A stretch of DNA of 5,634 nucleotides from Bacteroidales bacterium (GTDB lineage: Bacteria; Bacteroidota; Bacteroidia; Bacteroidales; FEN-979), in the NCBI GenBank assembly GCA_023229525.1, contig JALNZC010000086.1:1-5634 (forward strand), read 5' to 3'. This document shows, piece by piece, positions 1 through 5,634 of this stretch. Made by a program: the position numbers and the translations under genes. How positions within the stretch are numbered: position 1 is the first letter of the stretch; each line of letters starts with the position of its first letter. Below the pieces are notes generated by a model that saw nothing but the letters and a program-made list of their open reading frames with translations, searched no databases and was not told the DNA's origin.

Positions 1-77
1 CATTTAGCTACAGAACTTTGACTTTTGTTCTGATGGGACTTGCACCCACTGGATATGTCCACCTTTTCTGAACGCAC
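1..77 (-). ncRNA. Structured segment after domain V, possible 5' end of a second group II intron
   Basis: Read on the minus strand this begins GUGCG, the group II intron 5' consensus. It then contains a UGGA-CAUA-UCCA hairpin, a GUGGG/CCCAU hairpin around UGCAAGU (the GGGUGCAAGUCCC motif resembles one near the 5' end of domain I in several bacterial introns), and a perfect CAGAAC/GUUCUG stem (plus 11-16 with 27-32). It does not look like an ordinary domain VI with a bulged A near a 3' AY end. The alternative is that this is an unusual 3' end plus exon of the first intron. The window edge prevents a decision. Confidence 0.4.
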
Positions 78-110
78 AACCGTACGTGATAGTTTCCCAT
101 CATACGGCTC
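77..110 (-). ncRNA. Group II intron domain V (catalytic hairpin)
   Basis: The minus strand gives a lower helix starting GAGCCGUAU with the AGC catalytic triad (G paired to U as a wobble). It continues into an upper five-base-pair helix capped by a GAAA tetraloop, then a two-base AC bulge and the returning GUACGGUU strand. This is the most conserved element of group II introns, and it fits base for base except the last position. There the usual C that pairs with the first G is replaced by G, which is also the first base of a following GUGCG motif. Confidence 0.88.
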
Positions 111-220
111 AAGTCCTCTAAAGGCGGAATGAACCACCCAGCAAGTTACAAAATAAAGTACCAAGCTTTTACAATACTTTGAAATAATGATTTTTACAGG
201 GTAACCTGCTTCAGGGGCAT

Positions 221-238
221 ATCCACCAATTGGTGGAT
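221..238. repeat. Perfect 18-base palindrome, likely intron domain IV hairpin
   Basis: ATCCACCAAT followed by its exact reverse complement. It sits about 110 bases before domain V on the minus strand, where domain IV of a group II intron is expected. Inference: it is the remnant stem of domain IV after loss of, or in place of, the usual maturase gene. As DNA it could also be read as an operator, but its position inside the intron makes the RNA reading more likely. Confidence 0.45.
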
Positions 239-402
239 TCATTTGCGATTCCTGAATTAAAATCTTATTACCTCTTTCTTATAAAAGAGAACCAGATGGA
301 ATTCTACACGGTTTTCACCGGAGGCAAATTCAGAACCTCTTTCCACCTCATTACAAGATGGCATTCGCTTTCTCCATCATCTCATACCTGCATAATATTG
401 TA

Positions 403-418
403 ATTGCCTTACGGCAAT
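403..418 (-). ncRNA. GNRA-capped hairpin within the intron
   Basis: Minus-strand AUUGCC and GGCAAU form a perfect six-base-pair stem closed by a GUAA tetraloop. GNRA loops of this kind make tertiary contacts in group II introns. Which domain it belongs to (late domain I or domain II) cannot be fixed without a full fold. Confidence 0.5.
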
Positions 419-814
419 CTTACCCAAAGAATGGGAACTAAAAAGACTTACCACGTTCCGAAGGAATAACAGGATGGGTTAGGCGCTGCCTATATACCGG
501 AAGATCAACATCCATGTGCTAGCTTAAAACGAGCTTACATCCTGTCTTCTTGCCATTTTGGCCAATGTGTATCAGCAACGTTCACATTATCGTGCATGAC
601 GGTACGTCAACAGCAGTTCAATTAATTTCACCATACCATCCGAGCCGATACCTTTCAGAATGATGCTATCTATCAGGGAATTTTTTCCCGGCAGATTCAC
701 ACCCAAACGTTGCCATTGACGCATGTGCCGGTAGGCTACCCATGATGGAACATGAGGTTAAATCAGTCTTATCAAAGAACGTTTAACAGTTATTCAATCG
801 ACCTCGTGTCGCAC

Positions 815-901
815 TTCATATAGCAGCCAACTTTTGTATACCTTTATCAAAATTAGTGAAATTTATATACGATGTCTAAAATGATTTGATTAAGTAAGGA
901 A
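815..901. other. Short spacer between intron 5' end and secretion-target gene
   Basis: AT-rich spacer of 87 bases. On the minus strand it supplies the intron's 5' exon flank (ATATGAA directly before GUGCGAC). On the plus strand it must hold the leader of the 902 gene. I found no convincing Bacteroidota promoter (TTTG, about 20 bases, TAnnTTTG), and only an AGGA at 897-900, too close to the ATG at 902 to be a standard ribosome binding site. Confidence 0.5.
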
Positions 902-3274
902 ATGGACAGGAATAATGTAAATTTGTACAGAATGATGAAACACAGTTTGTTTTTTTTCCTTCTTTTGTTTATAATTTCCGGTCAGACAATTTCTCAGAAT
1001 ACCGGGAAGCCTGCTGTTTCGGTTGCCAGCTATTTCGATATTTCGCCACCGCTGCGGGTGATGTGTCTTGGAACGGTGAAAAAAACCGATCAGAGCTGGA
1101 AAAATGGAGCGGTAAAAAATTATTTCACAGTTACGGATCATTCCGGCATTGAAAAACACGTTACAGATTCGATTACACAGAAATCGTCAGGACTAAATAG
1201 GGGCGACTCAATCCTGCTGAACTTTGAAGGCCTGACGAATCTCAACTGGGTGGTTCCTCCTGATCCTTGTGGTGATGTCAGTCCGGATCATTATTTCCAA
1301 ATGGTCAATCTTTCCTGTGCGATTTACGATAAAGCAGGAATCAGAATTTTGGGCCCATTCAACTCCGGAAGCATCTGGAATGGGATGCCCCATAATTCAA
1401 GCAATGGGGATGGGATCGTTTTGTATGATGAAAATGCGGACAGGTGGTTTATCAGCCAGTTTTCGCTGCCCAATTTCCCGAATGGTCCGTATTATCAGAT
1501 GATCGCTGTTTCACAAACCGCTGATCCCACCGGTTCATGGTTCCGCTGGGAATTTTCTTTTTCCGACATTCCCGATTATCCGAAATTCGGCATTTGGCCT
1601 GATGGTTACTATATGTCATTTAACAGGATCAGATCCGGTGGCGGGGCTTATGACGGGACAGGGGCTGCTGCTTTCGACCGAACAGCCATGCTTAATGGTG
1701 ATCCCACTGCACGGATGATTCTGTTTCTGCTGAATTCCAATAATGATGCCTTTTCGGCGATACCTGCCGATTGTGATGGTGAATTTCCGGATACGGGGAC
1801 ACCGGAATTCTTCCTTTTTATACAAAGAAATTATCTTGGTTCCATGGAATTTCATGCAGACTGGGATAACCCTTCCAATTCAACATATGGGAATTATCTT
1901 CGGATTCCGGTAAGTCCATTTGTAAATCTTATTAATAACATCCCACAACAGGGAACCGCTATTGCCCTTACGCCTATCAACGACCGGCTTATGTTCCGGC
2001 TGCAATTCAGAAAATTTGATGATCATCAATCCATGGTAGTCAACCATACGGTCGATGTTGGTCAAGCGACAGGTATCCGGTGGTATGAACTCAGGAGAAC
2101 GACAGAAAACTGGTACATTTATCAGCAGTCCACCTATTCCCCGGATAGTAATTTCCGGTGGATGGGAAGTATGGCGATGGATGAGTCGGGTAATATTGCC
2201 CTGGGATATTCTGTTTCCGGGACAAATCTTTATCCTTCAATACGGTATGCCGGAAGAATGGCGGATGATCCATTGGGCCAGTTGACGATTGCCGAAAGGG
2301 AAATCATTGCAGGTAGCGGCGCTCAGACGGGAGAGTGGGGTGGTGTTGGTCGCTGGGGAGATTATAGTGCGATGAGCGTGGATCCGGTGAATCCTAAAAC
2401 ATTCTGGTATACGCAGGAATATTTTGACAGTACTTCTGTAAGTAAATGGACGACGAGGATTGCTTCTTTCAGCTTTGCCAATATTCTGATGATTTGCGCA
2501 ATGGCCTTACCTCCGGTAATTTGCAGGGGGGACAGTTCCAGGCTAAATATTGAAACATCGGGAGGAACAGGAAACTTTTCATATGAATGGAGCTCAATTC
2601 CCCCGGGATTCAGTTCCAATGAAAAGGATCCTATTGTAACGCCGGTAAATACGACCACATATATCGCCATGGTCATTTATGGATCCGCAGTTTGCACCGA
2701 TACAATTACTGTTGAAATCCTTCCTCCCGCCGAAGTCTTTTCCGGTAATGACAGTAGTTACTGCCTGTATGTCGACAGGATACCGCTTCAGGGAAGGGCA
2801 TCTGACATCATTTCTGTAGAGTGGACAACATCAGGCGATGGAAGATTCAGTGACGAAACAAACCTGAATACTGTGTATTTCCCGGGAATCTGGGACTTAA
2901 CTTCAGCCTCTGTCAATCTGAAATTAATAGGGTTACCTCAATATCCGTGTTCGACGGTTATATCTGTAAAACACATTACATTCGAACCTTGCGCCGGAAT
3001 CGAAGAATCAATACCGGATTCACCAACCATTGAAGTTTTCCCGAATCCTGCCCGGGATCAATTCTTCATCAGGATGGTCGGATTTTCATCATCCCCTGTA
3101 TGGGTCCGGATTCTTGATCCCATCGGCGAAGTTGTGATGAGTGAGGTTATTCCCTGCTTTTATTCTTCACAAATTCTGAAAATAAACAGTTCTAAATATT
3201 CCGGTGGAATTTTTATTCTCAAGGTTAAAACTGATAATCAAATGGTATACAGAAAGATCATCCTTCAAAAATAG
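902..3274 (+). CDS. Secreted T9SS type A sorting-domain protein with Ig/PKD-like domains
   Basis: 790 residues. The N-terminus has a basic segment and a hydrophobic core (about 15-27, SLFFFLLLFIISG), a signal peptide probably cut near residue 30-33. Starts at Met11 or Met12 (932 or 935) would give a more typical signal peptide than the ATG at 902. Residues about 100-530 form one large domain with phrases such as PPDPCGDVSPDHYFQMVN, DENADRWFISQF, DPTGSWFRWEF, DYPKFGIWPDGYYMSF and GRWGDYSAMSVDP. I recognise this pattern from other Bacteroidota secreted proteins of unknown function; a beta-propeller-like fold is my inference. Residues about 532-607 look like a PKD/Ig-like repeat (CRGDSSRL, SGGTGNFSYEW, TTTYIAMV). 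Residues about 608-696 form another (SGNDSSYC, WTTSGDGRFSD). Residues about 710-790 are the sorting domain (VFPNPARDQF, GGIFILKVKTD, KIILQK), which would direct export by T9SS and surface attachment or release. No catalytic motif is visible. It stands alone on this strand and converges on the dehydrogenase. Confidence 0.88.
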   Translation: MDRNNVNLYRMMKHSLFFFLLLFIISGQTISQNTGKPAVSVASYFDISPPLRVMCLGTVKKTDQSWKNGAVKNYFTVTDHSGIEKHVTDSITQKSSGLNRGDSILLNFEGLTNLNWVVPPDPCGDVSPDHYFQMVNLSCAIYDKAGIRILGPFNSGSIWNGMPHNSSNGDGIVLYDENADRWFISQFSLPNFPNGPYYQMIAVSQTADPTGSWFRWEFSFSDIPDYPKFGIWPDGYYMSFNRIRSGGGAYDGTGAAAFDRTAMLNGDPTARMILFLLNSNNDAFSAIPADCDGEFPDTGTPEFFLFIQRNYLGSMEFHADWDNPSNSTYGNYLRIPVSPFVNLINNIPQQGTAIALTPINDRLMFRLQFRKFDDHQSMVVNHTVDVGQATGIRWYELRRTTENWYIYQQSTYSPDSNFRWMGSMAMDESGNIALGYSVSGTNLYPSIRYAGRMADDPLGQLTIAEREIIAGSGAQTGEWGGVGRWGDYSAMSVDPVNPKTFWYTQEYFDSTSVSKWTTRIASFSFANILMICAMALPPVICRGDSSRLNIETSGGTGNFSYEWSSIPPGFSSNEKDPIVTPVNTTTYIAMVIYGSAVCTDTITVEILPPAEVFSGNDSSYCLYVDRIPLQGRASDIISVEWTTSGDGRFSDETNLNTVYFPGIWDLTSASVNLKLIGLPQYPCSTVISVKHITFEPCAGIEESIPDSPTIEVFPNPARDQFFIRMVGFSSSPVWVRILDPIGEVVMSEVIPCFYSSQILKINSSKYSGGIFILKVKTDNQMVYRKIILQK

Positions 3275-3297
3275 GTGATACCGGCGCCTCACGTTTG

Positions 3298-4443
3298 TTA
3301 TTCGTAGCAACCAATATACTTCGAAATGACCGTCCGCTGGATCTCGGAGGTTCCTTCACCGATCTGGAGCAGACGCTGGTCGCGGTAAAAGCGTTCGATA
3401 TCGTAATCTTTCATCAGTCCGTAACCGCCATGAAGTTGAACCGCTTCATCGGCAACTTCCCGGGCAATTTCGGAACAATACAGTTTCGCCATCGCCGCTT
3501 CTTTGGCATAGGGCCGGTCATTCGACTTCAACCATGCTCCTTTATACAAAAGGTTCCGGGCCAACTCTATTTTGGTGGCCATGTCGGCCAGTTTGAAGGC
3601 ATTGACCTGGAATTGGGCAATAGGTTTTCCAAACTGCCTGCGGCTTTTGGCATAGGTCATTGCCATTTCAAATGCACCCTGTGCCAACCCCAGTCCCATA
3701 GCGCCGATCGCCAGACGTCCGCTGTCGAGGGTGCTCAGCATGATCCGTGAACCTTCGCCCCGCTTCCCCAGCAAATTTGAATAGGGGACACGGCAGTCAT
3801 CAAAAAACAATTGGGATGTATCGGAAGCCCGCCACATCATTTTACCATGCATGGGTATCCTTTTGAATCCGGGTGTATCCGCATCTACAAGTATCGTTGA
3901 AAATTCCTTCTGACCGCTGGTTTCGCCGGATACAACCTGAACTGTTGCCCCTTTATTAATGGCCGAGGCGCCATTGGTGATGAAAATCTTTGATCCGTTG
4001 ATGATCCAATAATCATCCTGAAGTCTTGCTGTTGTCTTTGTGGCCCGTGAATCGCTCCCTGCATCCGGTTCCGTCAAACCAAAAGCCCAGAGCGCTTCTC
4101 CGGTTGAAAGCATGGGAAGATATTTTTTCTTTTGTTCGTCCGTTCCATAATTCATGATAGGGCCGATACCCAGCGAAATGTGTGCAGCAAGGGTGGCGGC
4201 CTGCGAACTGTCAACCCGTGCCAATTCCTCCACGGCAATGATATAGGCAAGCGGATCCATTTCAAGACCACCGTATTCAAGCGATGTCATCAACCCGAAA
4301 AAACCAAGTTCTCCCATACGTTTGGTCAGTGGAATAGAAAACTCTCCCTTTTCATCCAATTCGCGTGCAATGGGTTTTACTTCACGCTCGGCAAAATCCC
4401 GGACCGTTTTCCGGATCATGTGGTGTTCTTCAGTTAAATACAT
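3298..4443 (-). CDS. Acyl-CoA dehydrogenase, short-chain/butyryl type
   Basis: 381 residues, full length for the family. It is an FAD enzyme that oxidises an acyl-CoA to the trans-2-enoyl-CoA and passes electrons to electron-transfer flavoprotein. Seen: both family signatures, GLTEPDAGSDSRA (122-134) and QLHGGYGLMKDYDIERFYRD (336-355); the central beta-domain phrase WIINGSKIFITNG (146-158); and RRQFGKPIAQFQ (268-279) in the C-terminal helical domain. The catalytic base is Glu363 in IGEGTSEIQR, the position used by short- and medium-chain enzymes. The isovaleryl-CoA dehydrogenase position (LDxER in that family) reads LDSGR here, which argues against that specificity. The exact substrate cannot be read from sequence. 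The start at 4443 gives MYLTEEHHMIRKTVRDFAE, a normal N-terminus; only a weak purine stretch (AAAGCGAG) precedes it. It lies downstream of the lyase genes on the same strand, but after a 195-base repeat-bearing spacer, so it may have its own promoter. Confidence 0.95.
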   Translation of the reverse strand: MYLTEEHHMIRKTVRDFAEREVKPIARELDEKGEFSIPLTKRMGELGFFGLMTSLEYGGLEMDPLAYIIAVEELARVDSSQAATLAAHISLGIGPIMNYGTDEQKKKYLPMLSTGEALWAFGLTEPDAGSDSRATKTTARLQDDYWIINGSKIFITNGASAINKGATVQVVSGETSGQKEFSTILVDADTPGFKRIPMHGKMMWRASDTSQLFFDDCRVPYSNLLGKRGEGSRIMLSTLDSGRLAIGAMGLGLAQGAFEMAMTYAKSRRQFGKPIAQFQVNAFKLADMATKIELARNLLYKGAWLKSNDRPYAKEAAMAKLYCSEIAREVADEAVQLHGGYGLMKDYDIERFYRDQRLLQIGEGTSEIQRTVISKYIGCYE

Positions 4444-4472
4444 CTCGCTTTGTTTTAGGTTTAAAATAATTC

Positions 4473-4499
4473 ATTATAAAGACAAAACTTAAAAATCAA
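4473..4499 (-). promoter_or_regulatory. Possible promoter for the acyl-CoA dehydrogenase gene
   Basis: The minus strand has TTGATT (4499-4494), 15 bases, then TATAAT (4478-4473), placing a start site about 20-25 bases before the ATG at 4443. The hexamers resemble the general sigma-70 pattern, but the spacing is short and Bacteroidota normally use TTTG/TAnnTTTG, so this is tentative. The upstream hexamer lies inside the CAAA heptad array. Confidence 0.25.
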
Positions 4500-4535
4500 A
4501 ATTCAAAGCTCAAAACCAAAACCCAAAGATCAAAA
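4488..4535. repeat. AT-rich heptad array, consensus NYCAAAR
   Basis: Plus-strand units in order are CTTAAAA, ATCAAAA, TTCAAAG, CTCAAAA, CCAAAA (one base short), CCCAAAG and ATCAAAA. The 7-base period is kept with one single-base slip. The array sits 45 bases before the dehydrogenase start codon. Degenerate short heptads of this sort are plausible as non-coding intergenic repeats; any function is unknown. Confidence 0.6.
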
Positions 4536-4559
4536 TTTAATTATAAGTTTATTAATCCA

Positions 4560-4636
4560 GCATCCAGCATCCAGCATCCTGCATCTTGCATCCAGCATCC
4601 TGCATCGGGAGCGAAGCGACCTTCATCCAGCATCCA
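4560..4636. repeat. Heptanucleotide tandem array, unit GCATCCA
   Basis: Eleven 7-base slots fill 77 bases. Seven units at 4560-4608 (GCATCCA, GCATCCA, GCATCCT, GCATCTT, GCATCCA, GCATCCT, GCATCGG) are followed by two unrelated slots (GAGCGAA, GCGACCT) and then two more units (TCATCCA, GCATCCA) still in the same register. A partial ATCCA precedes at 4555-4559. It ends two bases from the stop codon of the lyase-like gene (TAG at 4641-4639). The unit is not a multiple of three and the array lies outside any reading frame. Confidence 0.85.
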
Positions 4637-4638
4637 AA

Positions 4639-5490
4639 CTATTCTCCAAAGATCCCCTTCGCCAGTTTAATCGCCTCTCTCACCCTTTCCTGGTCAATGT
4701 TCAAAGTGAGTTTCTTTTCTTCTGCAAACCCCAACAGATTTTCGGTCTTCAGGTTCCCGATCAGCTCCATTCCTGTTCTCGGACATCCTCCCAAACCATT
4801 GATAACGCCATCGAATCGCCTGCATCCGGCCGACCAGGCCGCCTCAATCTTTTCAAACCATCCGTTATTGCTTGTATGCAGATGGAGTCCGAACTCGATA
4901 TCGGGGAACGCCGGGATCAATGTAGAAAACACCTCAGAAATCAATGTTTCTCCGATATCGATAGATACATTTGAAAGTGGGATTGTCCGGGCCCCGGCCT
5001 GGTAAAGTTTCCCAACCCATTCCACCAGGAGATCGATACTCCAAGGATCTCCGTAAGGATTACCAAAGGCCATTGAAATATATATCACCGCATGTTTTCC
5101 GGCTTCTTCACAAAGGCTGACCACCTGTTTTGCAGTCTCCAGCGATTTTTCCACCGTCGAATTTACATTTAAACGATTAAAGACAGACGAAAAAGAGAAT
5201 GGATAAGAGATATGGGTGATCGGTTTCATTCCGGCCAATTGTTTCGCCCCGCGTATATTCACAACCAGGTACATCAGGTTTGAGGTAACTTCCCGAAGGT
5301 CAAGTCTTTCAATGACATCCATGGATCCGGCCATCTGAGGAATGATCTCCAGCGAAACGATACTTCCAACCTCAACGGTATCAAAACCAACGCGCAGTAA
5401 CTCATTGATATATCTGACCTTCTCCTCCAGGGGAATAATCCTGGAAAAACCTTGCATAGCTTCACGCGGTGATTCAATGATCTTTATCAT
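4639..5490 (-). CDS. HMG-CoA-lyase-like protein (DRE-TIM metallolyase family), divergent
   Basis: 283 residues, near the usual 290-300 of 3-hydroxy-3-methylglutaryl-CoA lyase, which cleaves HMG-CoA to acetyl-CoA and acetoacetate in leucine breakdown. Seen, with equivalents in the human enzyme by eye alignment: SPREAMQG (7-14; Arg9 for R41, Glu10 for metal ligand D42), VEVGSIVSLEIIPQM (39-53), NVNSTVEKSLE (108-118), FGNPYGDPW (142-150), LHLH (202-205; ligands His203 and His205), the GLGGCP loop (232-237; catalytic Cys236 for C266) and GNLKTEN (245-251; ligand Asn246). Odd: D42 is Glu; the usual LGDT strand is LSNV, so D204 is Asn174; and the usual HDT after the histidines is HTS. The TIM-barrel family assignment is firm, but HMG-CoA as substrate is uncertain. 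The ATG overlaps the stop of the preceding gene as ATGA, so it is probably translationally coupled to that gene, also of lyase type. Confidence 0.82.
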   Translation of the reverse strand: MIKIIESPREAMQGFSRIIPLEEKVRYINELLRVGFDTVEVGSIVSLEIIPQMAGSMDVIERLDLREVTSNLMYLVVNIRGAKQLAGMKPITHISYPFSFSSVFNRLNVNSTVEKSLETAKQVVSLCEEAGKHAVIYISMAFGNPYGDPWSIDLLVEWVGKLYQAGARTIPLSNVSIDIGETLISEVFSTLIPAFPDIEFGLHLHTSNNGWFEKIEAAWSAGCRRFDGVINGLGGCPRTGMELIGNLKTENLLGFAEEKKLTLNIDQERVREAIKLAKGIFGE

Positions 5491-5634
5491 CCACGTCCCG
5501 TTAATGATTTCGGGATCCTCCCGTTTTTAATTGATTCAGATCGCAGCCGGCGGCCAACGATCCGTTCAACCACGCTGCCGATTTCCAGTACCTTGTCGAC
5601 ATCTAATTGGGTATTGATGCCCATTTCGTCCATC
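5487..5634 (-). CDS. HMG-CoA-lyase-type protein, C-terminal end (partial, runs off right edge)
   Basis: An open frame enters from the right edge and ends at TGA (5489-5487), giving 48 whole codons. The peptide contains MGINTQLDVDKVLEIGSVVE, then IVGRRLRSE and NGRIPK. This matches the C-terminal helix of HMG-CoA lyases (pattern GI-T-x-x-D-x-D-K-x-x-E, then LGR-x-L-x-S). The rest of the gene, including its active site, lies beyond the window, so family placement rests on this tail alone. The stop codon overlaps the next start in ATGA, indicating one operon with translational coupling. A frame read as an internal Met at 5633 would be a false start. Confidence 0.68.
   Translation of the reverse strand, partial: MDEMGINTQLDVDKVLEIGSVVERIVGRRLRSESIKNGRIPKSLTGRG

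Larger units (their letters stand above)
78..814 (-). ncRNA. Group II intron, ORF-less (domains I to V)
   Basis: Seen: on the minus strand the segment opens with GUGCGAC at 814, matching the GUGYG 5' consensus of group II introns. It closes with a near-perfect domain V at 77-110. Between them are an early long-range pairing (minus ACGAGGU at 807-801 with ACCUCAU at 758-752, one mismatch), a GGAACGUGGUAAG segment at 459-447 like that in domain I of bacterial introns, a GNRA-capped hairpin at 403-418, and a palindromic hairpin at 221-238. A possible EBS2 (GGCAGC, 490-485) can pair, with one G-U, with GCUGCT at 827-822 just upstream of the 5' splice site. No reverse transcriptase/maturase reading frame is present on either strand, and about 740 bases suits a core intron with a minimal domain IV. 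Inference: it would need a maturase supplied from elsewhere to move or splice efficiently. I could not identify a convincing EBS1, and the 3' end is unclear. It lies between genes, so splicing would not affect a protein. Confidence 0.75.

Noticed and set aside
1..814. Decayed reverse transcriptase/maturase pseudogene
   Set aside because: I saw no fragments of reverse transcriptase motifs such as YADD in the minus-strand readings, and the length fits an intron core without a gene.
815..901. Bacteroidota-type promoter for the secreted-protein gene
   Set aside because: TACCTTTA resembles the TAnnTTTG element, but no TTTG lies at the required distance upstream.
890..1159. Minus-strand open frame across the start of the secreted-protein gene
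   Set aside because: It is antisense to the signal peptide and start of a well-supported protein, has no recognisable motifs, and a low-complexity composition.
3275..3297. Bidirectional terminator between the convergent genes
   Set aside because: Only a weak GTGA/TCAC pairing around GGCGCC is present, with no adequate stem or T-tract.
3295..3750. Plus-strand open frame of 151 codons
   Set aside because: It is the antisense shadow of the C-terminal half of the acyl-CoA dehydrogenase, whose signatures and catalytic Glu are in the other strand.
4555..4636. Tandem GCATCCA repeats as a CRISPR array
   Set aside because: The units are 7 bases and directly adjacent, with no spacers of 25-40 bases and no cas genes nearby.
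4586..5005. Plus-strand open frame of 139 codons across the repeat array and lyase gene
   Set aside because: It begins within the heptad repeats and is antisense to conserved GLGGCP and HxH motifs of the lyase-like protein.

Overview
The window looks like a chromosomal fragment of a Bacteroidota (Bacteroidetes) bacterium. The strongest evidence is a large secreted protein that ends in a type A type IX secretion (T9SS) C-terminal sorting domain, a hallmark of that phylum. The Ig/PKD-like domains before it and the short heptanucleotide repeats between genes fit the same origin.

Layout, left to right. Positions 1-814 carry no protein gene. Read on the minus strand, they show the signs of a group II intron without an open reading frame: a GUGCGAC 5' end at 814, an internal GNRA hairpin, a perfect-palindrome hairpin at 221-238, and a near-ideal catalytic domain V at 77-110. 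Directly after domain V a second GUGCG motif begins a structured segment that runs off the left edge. A normal domain VI is not visible, so this may be a tandem or nested intron arrangement. Positions 815-901 are a short spacer. Positions 902-3274 (plus strand) encode the 790-residue T9SS cargo protein.

It converges, 23 bases apart, on a minus-strand gene block read from the right edge. That block comprises the 3' end of an HMG-CoA-lyase-type protein (5634-5487), a second complete HMG-CoA-lyase-like gene overlapping it by four bases (5490-4639), a 195-base spacer with two different 7-base-period repeat arrays, and an acyl-CoA dehydrogenase of the short-chain type (4443-3298). The two lyase-type proteins and the dehydrogenase plausibly serve breakdown of branched-chain or other acyl-CoA compounds. 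The downstream lyase paralog has altered active-site residues, so its substrate or activity is uncertain.

The observations most worth a second look are the possible twintron junction at 77/78, the tandem lyase pair with a divergent second copy, and the two in-register heptad arrays between that pair and the dehydrogenase.
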